Shown here in pieces: positions 17,822 to 24,781 of a stretch of DNA of 27,977 nt. The stretch covers positions 1 to 27,977 of the forward strand of contig NZ_JASLGR010000050.1 in NCBI RefSeq assembly GCF_030150155.1, read 5' to 3'. The notes beneath the pieces were generated by a model. That model saw nothing but the letters and a program-made list of their open reading frames with translations. It searched no databases and was not told the origin of the DNA. The translations under genes were made by a program, and so were the position numbers. This stretch comes from Nocardioides sp. Its GTDB lineage: Bacteria; Actinomycetota; Actinomycetes; Propionibacteriales; Nocardioidaceae. Position 1 is the first letter of the stretch; each line of letters begins with the position of its first letter.

Positions 17822-18997
17822 TCAGCGGTGGAGGGCGCCGGCGGCGTGCGCCGTACGGAGCCGCTCCAGGGCGTCGCGGAGCACCGCCGGCTGCTTGCAG
17901 AACGCCCACCTGACGTACTGGTCGCCCAGCCCGGAGTCGTAGAAGACCTGCAACGGGATCGCCACCACGCCGGCCCGCTCGGGCAGCGCCCGGCACAGCT
18001 CCATCCCGTCACGCCAGCCCAGGGCGCTGATGTCGCTGATCGCAAAGTAGGTGCCAGCCGGGGACAGCGTCGGCAGGCCGACCTCGTTGAGGCCCGCGAC
18101 CAGCAGGTCACGGCGCTCCCGCAGGTCCGTGGCCAGCGCCGCTGGCCAGGCGTCGTGCTCGTCCAGGGCGATCGCCGCCGCCGGCTGCAGCGGACCGCCC
18201 GAGACGTAGGTCAGCCACTGCTTCGCGGCATAGACGGCGTCGACCAGGTGCGCCGGCCCGCTGGCCCAGCCGACCTTCCAGCCGGTGAGCGAGAACGACT
18301 TGCCGATGCTGGAGATGGTGAGGCTGCGCTCGGCCATGCCGGGCAGCGTCGCGATCGGAACGTGGGCGCCGGGGGTGAAGGTCAGGTGCTCGTAGACCTC
18401 GTCGGAGATCACGATCAGGTCGTGCTCGATCGCTACCGCGGCGACCTGCTCCAGCTCGGCCCGCGACAGCACCGCCCCGGTCGGGTTGTGCGGGGAGTTG
18501 AGCAGGACGAAGCGGGTGCGCGCGGTGACCGCCGCCCGCAGCGCCTCGGCGTCGAGCCGGAACGACGGCGCGATCAGGGGCACCGGACGACGTACCGCAC
18601 CGGCCAGGGCGAGGGTGGCCAGGTAGGAGTCGTAGAACGGCTCCAGGACGAGCACCTCGTCACCGGCCTCGATCAGACCGAGTACGGCGGCAGCGATCGC
18701 CTCCGTCGCACCGGTCGTGACCACGACCTCGGTGTCGGGATCGACCTGGAGACCGTAGTGCCGGGCCTGGTGGGCGGCGATCGCCCGGCGCAGCGCGGGC
18801 ACGCCGCGCCCGGGCGGGTACTGGTTGGCCGTCCCCGGGGTCGAGTGCAGTGCGGCCGCCGCGGCGTCGAGTACCGCGGTTGGGCCGTCGGTGTCGGGGA
18901 AGCCCTGACCGAGGTTGATCGCCCCGGTGGCCACGGCCAGCGCCGACATCTCACCGAAGACGGTCTCGGGGATGCCGCTCAGGCGTTGCGCTCTCAC
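17822..18997 (-). CDS. Class I/II PLP-dependent aminotransferase (DapC-like)
   Basis: Fold-type I aminotransferase transferring an amino group between an amino acid and a 2-oxoacid. It resembles the mycobacterial protein annotated DapC (N-succinyldiaminopimelate aminotransferase) and methionine/kynurenine aminotransferases: VFGEMSALAVATGAINLGQ with GFPDTDGP, NQYPPGRGVPALRRAIA, the substrate-site NSPHNPTGAVLS, and the PLP-lysine motif SSIGKSFSLTGWKVGW (Lys233). The 391 residues are full length. An upstream extension to 19105 is unlikely: GTG at 18997 begins the conserved sequence and has TAGGGT 7 bases upstream. Substrate cannot be fixed from sequence. It is divergent from pyrE with overlapping promoters. 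Confidence 0.9.
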   Translation of the reverse strand: MRAQRLSGIPETVFGEMSALAVATGAINLGQGFPDTDGPTAVLDAAAAALHSTPGTANQYPPGRGVPALRRAIAAHQARHYGLQVDPDTEVVVTTGATEAIAAAVLGLIEAGDEVLVLEPFYDSYLATLALAGAVRRPVPLIAPSFRLDAEALRAAVTARTRFVLLNSPHNPTGAVLSRAELEQVAAVAIEHDLIVISDEVYEHLTFTPGAHVPIATLPGMAERSLTISSIGKSFSLTGWKVGWASGPAHLVDAVYAAKQWLTYVSGGPLQPAAAIALDEHDAWPAALATDLRERRDLLVAGLNEVGLPTLSPAGTYFAISDISALGWRDGMELCRALPERAGVVAIPLQVFYDSGLGDQYVRWAFCKQPAVLRDALERLRTAHAAGALHR

Positions 18998-19003
18998 GCG
19001 GCC

Positions 19004-19010
19004 TACCCTA
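19004..19010. promoter_or_regulatory. Superimposed -10 elements of two divergent leaderless promoters (pyrE / aminotransferase)
   Basis: The 7 bp TACCCTA read TACCCT on the plus strand (19004-19009, 7 bases before the pyrE GTG at 19017) and TAGGGT on the minus strand (19005-19010, 7 bases before the aminotransferase GTG at 18997). The two start codons are only 19 bp apart and the layout is symmetric about 19007. Confidence 0.7.
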
Positions 19011-19016
19011 GGCGCC

Positions 19017-19547
19017 GTGACTGACCAGACTCTCGCCGCTGACATCGACGCCACCTGCCGCCTGCACGGCAGCTTCACCCTGCGCTCGGGCCAGGTGTCG
19101 GACACCTACTTCGACAAGTACCTCTTCGAGGCGCAGCCGGCGCTGCTCGACCGGGTCGCCACCCAGATGGTCGACCTGCTGCCCGAGGGCACCGAGCTGC
19201 TCGGCGCCCTCGAGCTCGGCGGCGTGCCGATCGCGACGATGGTCTCGGCCAAGACCGGCATCCCGGTGGTCTTCATCCGCAAGCAGGCCAAGGAGTACGG
19301 CACCGCCAAGCTCGCCGAGGGTCCGGCCTTCGACGGCAAGCGGATGACCCTGATCGAGGACGTGATCACCTCCGGCGGCGCCGTCCGCGACGCGGTCAAC
19401 GTGCTGCGTCCGGCCGGGGCGATCATCGACACCGTGGTCTGCGCCATCGACCGCTCGCCGGTCACCGGCGAGGCGCTGCGCGACGTCGCCCTGGAGATCC
19501 GCCCGGTGCTGACCAAGGACGAGCTGGACGCGGTCGCCCAGGCGTGA
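19017..19547 (+). CDS. pyrE: Orotate phosphoribosyltransferase
   Basis: Converts orotate plus PRPP to orotidine 5'-monophosphate, the fifth step of de novo pyrimidine synthesis. The 176 residues show the family start TCRLHGSFTLRSGQVSDTYF, the glycine-rich ALELGGVPIATMVS region, the catalytic-loop-like FIRKQAKEYGTAKL, and the PRPP-binding LIEDVITSGGAV (112-123). The frame is open upstream to 18915, but the GTG at 19017 is the natural start: it begins the family-length protein and lies 7 bases after TACCCT. No ribosome site is present. A long hairpin follows, facing convergent lysS. Separation from other pyr genes is common in actinobacteria. Confidence 0.96.
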   Translation: MTDQTLAADIDATCRLHGSFTLRSGQVSDTYFDKYLFEAQPALLDRVATQMVDLLPEGTELLGALELGGVPIATMVSAKTGIPVVFIRKQAKEYGTAKLAEGPAFDGKRMTLIEDVITSGGAVRDAVNVLRPAGAIIDTVVCAIDRSPVTGEALRDVALEIRPVLTKDELDAVAQA

Positions 19548-19591
19548 GTCGCTCCGACGGCACGGCGCGCACCGCCGACTGCTGAGAAACA

Positions 19592-19633
19592 TCGACACGG
19601 CCCCTCTTCCATCCGGAAGAGGGGCCGTGTCGA
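19592..19633. terminator. Bidirectional hairpin between convergent pyrE and lysS
   Basis: Perfect 19-bp arms (TCGACACGGCCCCTCTTCC at 19592-19610, and 19615-19633) enclose a 4-base ATCC loop, extended by AAC/GTT after one mismatch. It sits between two gene ends. No long T-tract follows in either direction. Confidence 0.85.
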
Positions 19634-19646
19634 CGTTCTCGGAGGC

Positions 19647-21341
19647 TCAGCGGGTCAGCAGCGCCCGGATCTTCTCCTCGCCCAGCGCCAGGAACAGCGT
19701 GGGCAGACGCGGACCGCGCTCGGCCGCGACCAGCAGGTCGTAGAGCAGCGCGAAGAGCGCCTTCTGGTCGGCCTTGACCTCGTCGGTCGGCGCCTCGGTC
19801 AGCTCCAGGCCGTGTGCGAGCTTCGGCACGCCGTAGATGATCGACGTCAGGTCGTCCAGGGTGAACGGCGAGGGCAGGTTCGCGACCAGGGTGTCGATCC
19901 AGCCGGCCTCGACCTCGCTCAACGTGCCCAGACGCTCGGCGGCGACCTCGCGCACCGTGGTGCGGTCCTCCTCGGCGACGTACTCGCTCATCCAAGTCAT
20001 CGCCTTGTCCAGCCGCGGCTGGAGGTCCTCGATGGAGTCGAGCTCGTAGCCCGAGCCCGCCACGACCGAGGCGATCATGTCGGCGTTGCCGGCGGTGACG
20101 TCGGCGACCGAGGAGAGCAGCCGGAACGGGACGGTGGTGGCCGGCGTCGGCAGCACCCCGGCGGCCTGCGTGGCCGAGGCGCGCTCGAAGGCGAGCACCT
20201 GGACGTCGCGCTTGGTGCCGGCCGCGGCCTTCTTGGTGAGCGAGTCCCACTCGTCGTACAGCCGCACGACCTCGGGGCCGAAGTCGATCGTGAACGCCTG
20301 CTTGGGCGCGCGCCGGGCGTAGAGCCAACGCAGCATCGGGGCCTCCAGCACGCGCAGCGCGTCGGCCGGGATCGGCACGCCGCCGGCCGAGGACGACATC
20401 TTCTGCATGCCCGCGAAGCCGACGAAGGCGTAGGCCACGTAGGACGGTGCAGCGCCGCCGAAGATCTCCTTCACCAGCTCCTTGCCGACCGTGTACGACG
20501 ATCCCGGGGTCGAGTGGTCCAGGCCGCCGGGCTCGAAGTTGACGCCCTCGAAGGCCCAACGCATCGGCCAGTCGACCTTCCAGACCAGCTTGCCCTCGAA
20601 GTCGGTGGCGACGTTGATGGTGTGCGACTCACCGCACGAGTCGCAGGTGTAGGAGAGCTCGTGGGTCTCGTCGCTGTAGGCGGTGATCGACGTGGTGTCC
20701 TTGCCACAGCCCCGGCAGTAGGGCTTGAACGGGAACCGCGCGAACCCGTCCGTCGAGTCGGTGGTGTCGTCGTCGGCGGTGACGGAGTCGGCCAGGGCGG
20801 CGGCCTCCTGCTCGTCCTCGGACGCGGCGGCGGGCTTGGTGCGGTAGCGCGAGAGCACCGTCTCGATGGTGTCGCGGTGCGCGATCGCGTGCAGCACCTG
20901 GTCGCGGTAAGTGCCGGCGCGGTACTGCTCGGTCTGGTTGATCTCCTCCATCACGCAGCCCATCTGGGCCAGCGCGGCGCGCAGCGGCTCCTTGAAGTGC
21001 TCGGCCCAGGAGGTGTGGCACTCCCACGGGTCGGGCACCGCGGTCAGCGGCTTGCCGATGTGCTCGGCCCACTCCGCCGGCGCACCGGCGGGGACCTTGC
21101 GGTAGCGGTCGTAGTCGTCCCAGGAGTGCAGGTGGCGGACGTTCAGGCCGCGGCGGCGCAGCTCCTCGGCGACGAAGTGCGAGGTCAGGAACTCGCGCAG
21201 GTTGCCCAGGTGGATCGGGCCCGAGGGGCTGATCCCGCTGGCGACGGTCACCGGCTTGGAGGTGTCGCCGGCCCGTTCCCAGTGGCGGAGGGCATCGTCG
21301 GCGGCGCGGGTGACCCAGTCGGTCGGTTCAGCAGTGGGCAT
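19647..21341 (-). CDS. lysS: Lysyl-tRNA synthetase, class I (archaeal type)
   Basis: Charges tRNA-Lys with lysine. This is the class I form, common in archaea and found in scattered bacteria including some actinobacteria, and is unrelated to the usual class II LysRS. The 564 residues show the Rossmann-fold signature SGPIHLGNLREF (HLGN 44-47), CHTSWAEHF, a zinc-type region with CRGCGK and CDSCGE, and the KMSSS loop (314-318). An acidic, low-complexity stretch (about 170-200, rich in Asp, Glu, Ala, Thr) precedes the zinc region. The ATG at 21341 has TAGATT 7 bases upstream and a TTGACC a further 15 bases up. Whether this is the only LysRS cannot be told from the window. Confidence 0.96.
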   Translation of the reverse strand: MPTAEPTDWVTRAADDALRHWERAGDTSKPVTVASGISPSGPIHLGNLREFLTSHFVAEELRRRGLNVRHLHSWDDYDRYRKVPAGAPAEWAEHIGKPLTAVPDPWECHTSWAEHFKEPLRAALAQMGCVMEEINQTEQYRAGTYRDQVLHAIAHRDTIETVLSRYRTKPAAASEDEQEAAALADSVTADDDTTDSTDGFARFPFKPYCRGCGKDTTSITAYSDETHELSYTCDSCGESHTINVATDFEGKLVWKVDWPMRWAFEGVNFEPGGLDHSTPGSSYTVGKELVKEIFGGAAPSYVAYAFVGFAGMQKMSSSAGGVPIPADALRVLEAPMLRWLYARRAPKQAFTIDFGPEVVRLYDEWDSLTKKAAAGTKRDVQVLAFERASATQAAGVLPTPATTVPFRLLSSVADVTAGNADMIASVVAGSGYELDSIEDLQPRLDKAMTWMSEYVAEEDRTTVREVAAERLGTLSEVEAGWIDTLVANLPSPFTLDDLTSIIYGVPKLAHGLELTEAPTDEVKADQKALFALLYDLLVAAERGPRLPTLFLALGEEKIRALLTR

Positions 21342-21348
21342 GCCCTCA

Positions 21349-21354
21349 AATCTA
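21349..21354 (-). promoter_or_regulatory. Putative lysS promoter: -10 TAGATT, leaderless
   Basis: On the minus strand TAGATT lies 7 bases before the ATG at 21341. TTGACC (21370-21375 on the plus strand, as GGTCAA) is 15 bases further upstream, a recognisable -35 with a rather short spacer. Confidence 0.6.
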
Positions 21355-21438
21355 CTGTCGGACGGTCCCGGTCAACGAACCGGTTTGCCTGCGCCGCCTC
21401 GACGCGGGCACTGGCCCGGCACCGGCCGGGCGCTGCGC

Positions 21439-21444
21439 TAGCCT
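21439..21444 (+). promoter_or_regulatory. Putative -10 (TAGCCT) of the TrmB/LuxR-type regulator, leaderless
   Basis: TAGCCT lies 6 bases before the ATG at 21451, with no ribosome site between. Confidence 0.5.
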
Positions 21445-21450
21445 GCGCGC

Positions 21451-22446
21451 ATGGCCCCACGCAGCAACGAGACGCTGCTCACCGCGTTGGGCTTCTCCCG
21501 CGCCACCGGCCGGCTGTACGAGCGGCTGCTGATCCAGGACGGCCTCGCGGTGGCCAAGGTCGCGGCCGCGATGGACCTCGAGCCCGCGACGCTGGCCGAG
21601 CGGATGGCACCGCTGGTCCAGGCCGAGATCGTCGCCGTCGAGCGCGGCCGGCTCCAGGTACGACGTCCGGCGCAGGTGGTCAGCGCGATGCTGCAACGTG
21701 CCAGCGACGAGGCCGACGAGGCCCAGCGCCGGATCGGCGAGATCGCCCAGGTGCTGCCGCTGCTGGCCGAACCCGGCCAGCCCGGCCAGGGCGGTGCCGA
21801 GACCCTCGACGTCGGGGACCCGATCGACGGCGAGATCGTGGTCAACGAGGACCGGGCCGAGCAGATCCGGACCCTGACCCGCTCCAGCGGCGGCGACCTG
21901 CTCTGGCTGCGCCCCGACCAGTGGCGCGAGGGCTGGGAGGGCGAGATGAGCGGCGTCGTGTCCGACCTGCTCGCCTCGGGCCGGCGGGTGCGGGCGATCT
22001 ACCCGGTCCGGGTGCTCACCGATGCACCCGAGGTGCCGCGGCTGCGCGCCGAGATGGGGGAGGAGATCCGGCTGCTGGCCGAGCTGCCCACCCGGATGGT
22101 CGTCGTCGGCACCAGCCACGTCCTGCTCCCCGAGCCGTTGGGCTACACCGCCTCCCCGCGCAGCGTGATCCGGCAGCGGGGCGTCGTGGAGCTCGCCGTA
22201 CTCCTGTTCGAGCAGCTCTGGGCGCAGGCCACCCCGCTGCCGGGAGTGCAGAGCACCGGCCGTGACGACCTGCGTCGCTTCCTGGTCGCCGAGCTCGCCG
22301 CGGGGTCGCAGGACGAGCAGATCGCACGCCGTCTGGGCCTGTCCCTGCGCACCGTGCGGCGGCGGGTCGCGGAGCTGATGGAGGAGCTCGGAGCCAGCTC
22401 GCGCTTCCAGGCCGGGGTCGAGGCGGCCCGACGCGGCTGGCTCTAG
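21451..22446 (+). CDS. Two-HTH transcriptional regulator (TrmB-like N-terminus, LuxR-type C-terminus)
   Basis: A 331-residue cytoplasmic regulator of a kind frequent in actinobacteria. The N-terminal ~70 residues form a winged helix of TrmB type (TGRLYERLLIQDGLAVAKVA, AAMDLEPATLAERMAPLVQA). The middle (about 130-260) resembles the phospholipase-D-like effector domain found with TrmB helices (DLLASGRRVRAIYPVRVL, RMVVVGTSHVLLPEP). The C-terminal ~60 residues are a LuxR/GerE helix-turn-helix (FLVAELAAGSQDEQIARRLG, LSLRTVRRRVAELMEELG). No phospho-acceptor domain is present. Ligand and targets are unknown. It lies between divergent lysS and downstream purA; the short gap to purA contains the purA promoter, so purA need not depend on its transcript. 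Confidence 0.8.
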   Translation: MAPRSNETLLTALGFSRATGRLYERLLIQDGLAVAKVAAAMDLEPATLAERMAPLVQAEIVAVERGRLQVRRPAQVVSAMLQRASDEADEAQRRIGEIAQVLPLLAEPGQPGQGGAETLDVGDPIDGEIVVNEDRAEQIRTLTRSSGGDLLWLRPDQWREGWEGEMSGVVSDLLASGRRVRAIYPVRVLTDAPEVPRLRAEMGEEIRLLAELPTRMVVVGTSHVLLPEPLGYTASPRSVIRQRGVVELAVLLFEQLWAQATPLPGVQSTGRDDLRRFLVAELAAGSQDEQIARRLGLSLRTVRRRVAELMEELGASSRFQAGVEAARRGWL

Positions 22447-22461
22447 CCGTGTACCGGACGG

Positions 22462-22467
22462 TAAGGT
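22462..22467 (+). promoter_or_regulatory. Putative -10 (TAAGGT) of purA, leaderless
   Basis: TAAGGT is followed by exactly 7 bases and the GTG at 22475, with the upstream regulator gene ending at 22446. Confidence 0.55.
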
Positions 22468-22474
22468 AGGGCCA

Positions 22475-23773
22475 GTGCCAGCAATAGCAATCATCGGGGC
22501 CCAGTGGGGCGACGAGGGCAAGGGCAAGGCCACCGACCTGCTCGGTAGCAGTGTCGACTACGTGGTGAAGTTCAACGGCGGCAACAACGCCGGACACACC
22601 GTAGTCATTCCACAGCCGGACGGCTCGGAGGAGAAGTACGCGCTTCACCTCCTTCCCAGCGGGATCCTGACCCCGGGGTGCACCCCGGTCATCGGCAACG
22701 GTGTCGTGGTCGACCTTGAGGTCCTCTTCGAGGAGATCGAGGGCCTGGAGGCGCGGGGGATCGACACGTCGAACCTCAAGCTCTCGGCCAACGCCCACGT
22801 CATCGCCAGCTACAACCGCGAGATCGACAAGGTCAACGAGCGGTTCCTCGGCTCCCGCCGGATCGGCACCACCGGTCGCGGCATCGGCCCGACGTACGCC
22901 GACAAGATGAACCGGATCGGCATCCGCGTCCAGGACCTCTTCGACGAGTCGATCCTGCGCGGCAAGGTCGAGGGCGCGCTGGAGCTCAAGAACCAGATCC
23001 TGACGAAGGTCTACAACCGTCGCGGGTTCACCGTCGACGCCATCGTCGAGGAGCTTCTCGGGTACGCCGAGCGCGTGCGGCCCTACGTCTGCGACACCGC
23101 TCTGCTGCTGCACGAGGCGCTGCAGGACAACAAGACGGTCCTGCTCGAGGCCGGCCAGGCCACGCTGCTCGACGTCGACCACGGCACCTACCCGTTCGTG
23201 ACGTCCTCGTCGGCCACCGCCGGTGGCGCCTGCACCGGCTCGGGCATCGCCCCGGCCCAGCTCCAGCAGGTCGTCGGCATCGTCAAGGCCTACAGCACCC
23301 GCGTGGGTGAGGGCCCGTTCCCGACCGAGCTCTTCGACGAGTCCGGTGAGTTCCTGCGCCAGAACGGCTGGGAGTTCGGCACCACCACCGGCCGCCCGCG
23401 CCGCTGTGGCTGGTACGACGCGGTCGTGGCGCGCTACGCCGCCCGGATCAACGGCGTCACCGACTTCTGCCTGACCAAGCTCGACGTGCTCACCGGGATC
23501 GAGTCGATCCCGGTCTGCGTGGCGTACGACGTCGACGGCGTCCGCCACGACGAGATGCCGGTCAACCAGTCGGACTTCCACCACGCCAAGCCGATCTTCG
23601 AGTACCTCCCCGGCTGGACCGAGGACATCTCCGGAGCCCGCTCGCTCGACGAGCTGCCGGCCAACGCTCAGGCCTACATCAAGCGCGTCGAGGAGCTCTC
23701 CGGCGCCCGGATGTCGGTCGTCGGCGTCGGCCCGTCGCGCGACGAGACGGTGATCATCCACCCGCTCGTCTGA
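22475..23773 (+). CDS. purA: Adenylosuccinate synthetase
   Basis: Couples GTP hydrolysis to condensation of IMP with aspartate, forming adenylosuccinate, the first step from IMP to AMP; PurB, also in this window, does the next. The 432 residues match family length. Seen are the P-loop GDEGKGK (12-18, catalytic Asp13), NGGNNAGHTV with catalytic His41, the IMP-binding TGRGIGPTYADK, VLLEAGQATLLDVDHGTYPF, and the GTP/IMP region TGRPRRCGWYD. The start is GTG with no ribosome site, 7 bases after TAAGGT. Two hairpins follow the gene. Confidence 0.98.
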   Translation: MPAIAIIGAQWGDEGKGKATDLLGSSVDYVVKFNGGNNAGHTVVIPQPDGSEEKYALHLLPSGILTPGCTPVIGNGVVVDLEVLFEEIEGLEARGIDTSNLKLSANAHVIASYNREIDKVNERFLGSRRIGTTGRGIGPTYADKMNRIGIRVQDLFDESILRGKVEGALELKNQILTKVYNRRGFTVDAIVEELLGYAERVRPYVCDTALLLHEALQDNKTVLLEAGQATLLDVDHGTYPFVTSSSATAGGACTGSGIAPAQLQQVVGIVKAYSTRVGEGPFPTELFDESGEFLRQNGWEFGTTTGRPRRCGWYDAVVARYAARINGVTDFCLTKLDVLTGIESIPVCVAYDVDGVRHDEMPVNQSDFHHAKPIFEYLPGWTEDISGARSLDELPANAQAYIKRVEELSGARMSVVGVGPSRDETVIIHPLV

Positions 23774-23778
23774 GCCCT

Positions 23779-23799
23779 CTGCGCGGATCCTTCGCGCAG
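23779..23799 (+). terminator. First stem-loop after purA
   Basis: CTGCGCG (23779-23785) and CGCGCAG (23793-23799) form a perfect 7-bp stem with a 7-base loop, starting 5 bases after the purA stop. Confidence 0.5.
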
Positions 23800-23800
23800 C

Positions 23801-23836
23801 GACTCGCCGCCTCTCCCTCGGGAGGGGCGGCGAGTC
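23801..23836 (+). terminator. Second, larger stem-loop after purA
   Basis: GACTCGCCGCCTCTCCC (23801-23817) pairs with the right arm 23821-23836 around a TCG loop, with one bulge near the tip. The 11 outer base pairs are perfect. No T-tract follows. It forms a tandem pair with the hairpin just upstream. Confidence 0.7.
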
Positions 23837-23968
23837 GTCGTGTGGGGATCTCCACAGGTCGGGAACGATCCGGTGCCGACCCCGAGCGTTCACCTCCGGG
23901 CCCGGGCAGGCGCGGACCCCGCATGGCAGGGTGGAGGCGACATCCGCCTGCGAACCTCGGGAGTTCCC

Positions 23969-24724
23969 ATGCCACTGACCTCACTGCGCCCTCGTGCAGC
24001 CCTGCTCGCCGCCACCGCCCTCGGTGCCGCCTGCGTCGCCGTCGCGGCGGCCCCCGCCCACGCGGAGACGGTGAGCGTCACCTGCACCGGCACCGCCCAG
24101 GTGCTCGCCGAGACGAACACCGACTACCGGCTGGTGGGGGTGTGCGGCCCGATCACGCTGTCGGGCTCGAACAGCACCCTGACCGGCGGCCGGGTCGCGG
24201 CGCTGACGGTGAGCGGGACGAACGCCTCGGTGACCCTCGGTGCCGTCGGACCGGTGACCGTGACGGGCAGTCAGGGCGTCCTCACCGTGACCTCGGCCGG
24301 TGCCGTCCGTCTCGCCGGGGCGAACGCCACCCTCAAGGCGGGCCCGATCGGCAACCTCGCCGTCACCGGCTCCAACGCCCAGGTCTCCTTCACCTCCGCC
24401 GCGGCGATCTCGGCCGGCACCAACGCGCACCTGGTCGGCCGCTCGGCCACCTCGCTGCGGATCGGGGCCTCCAACGTCAGTGCCGTCCTGTCCGGGGACG
24501 TCCGCACCGTCGTGGTGACGCGCTCCAACAGCACGGTGCGGGCGCGCAACGTCAGGACGGCCACCGTCAAGGGCAGCAACAACGTGGTGCGGGTGCGCAC
24601 CCTCAAGCGCCTCACGGTGCGGGGCGTCAACCAGACCGTCGTGGTCAAGAAGGGCACCACGAAGGCCAGCATCAAGGGCCGCAACCTGGTGATCAAGATC
24701 CGTGTGCCCAAGAAGAAGCGGTGA
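23969..24724 (+). CDS. Secreted repetitive beta-helix-like protein (DUF3060-like)
   Basis: A 251-residue exported protein. The signal peptide covers about residues 1-32 (RAALLAATALGAACVAVAAA, then PAHA cleavage). The rest is roughly ten imperfect repeats of 16-18 residues. Each carries a turn such as SGSNSTL, SGTNASV, AGANATL, TGSNAQV or KGSNNVV, followed by alternating hydrophobic and small residues, as in a right-handed beta-helix. This resembles actinobacterial DUF3060 proteins, whose function is unknown. Composition changes along the protein: the early repeats are Ser/Thr/Gly/Ala-rich and nearly uncharged, the last four are Arg/Lys-rich and end VPKKKR. The ATG at 23969 is chosen because it begins the signal peptide and has GGGAG 5 bases upstream. 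Confidence 0.8.
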   Translation: MPLTSLRPRAALLAATALGAACVAVAAAPAHAETVSVTCTGTAQVLAETNTDYRLVGVCGPITLSGSNSTLTGGRVAALTVSGTNASVTLGAVGPVTVTGSQGVLTVTSAGAVRLAGANATLKAGPIGNLAVTGSNAQVSFTSAAAISAGTNAHLVGRSATSLRIGASNVSAVLSGDVRTVVVTRSNSTVRARNVRTATVKGSNNVVRVRTLKRLTVRGVNQTVVVKKGTTKASIKGRNLVIKIRVPKKKR

Positions 24725-24768
24725 TCCCAGCGACGTACGCCGCCCGCACGGGGCGGGGCGCCGACGGT

Positions 24769-24774
24769 TAGGGT
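24769..24774 (+). promoter_or_regulatory. Putative -10 (TAGGGT) of purD, leaderless
   Basis: TAGGGT lies exactly 7 bases before the GTG at 24782. An alternative in-frame GTG at 24773 would begin inside this hexamer. Confidence 0.55.
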
Positions 24775-24781
24775 GGCGGCC

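Noticed and set aside
18915..19016. Upstream N-terminal extension of pyrE to 18915
   Set aside because: The extension overlaps the divergent aminotransferase start and has no family similarity. The GTG at 19017 begins the conserved protein and follows a -10 element.
18998..19105. N-terminal extension of the aminotransferase to 19105
   Set aside because: It would read antisense through the start of pyrE; the conserved family start is at GTG 18997.
24773..24781. purD start at GTG 24773
   Set aside because: That codon lies inside the proposed -10 hexamer, and the family N-terminus (MKILVIG) begins at 24782.
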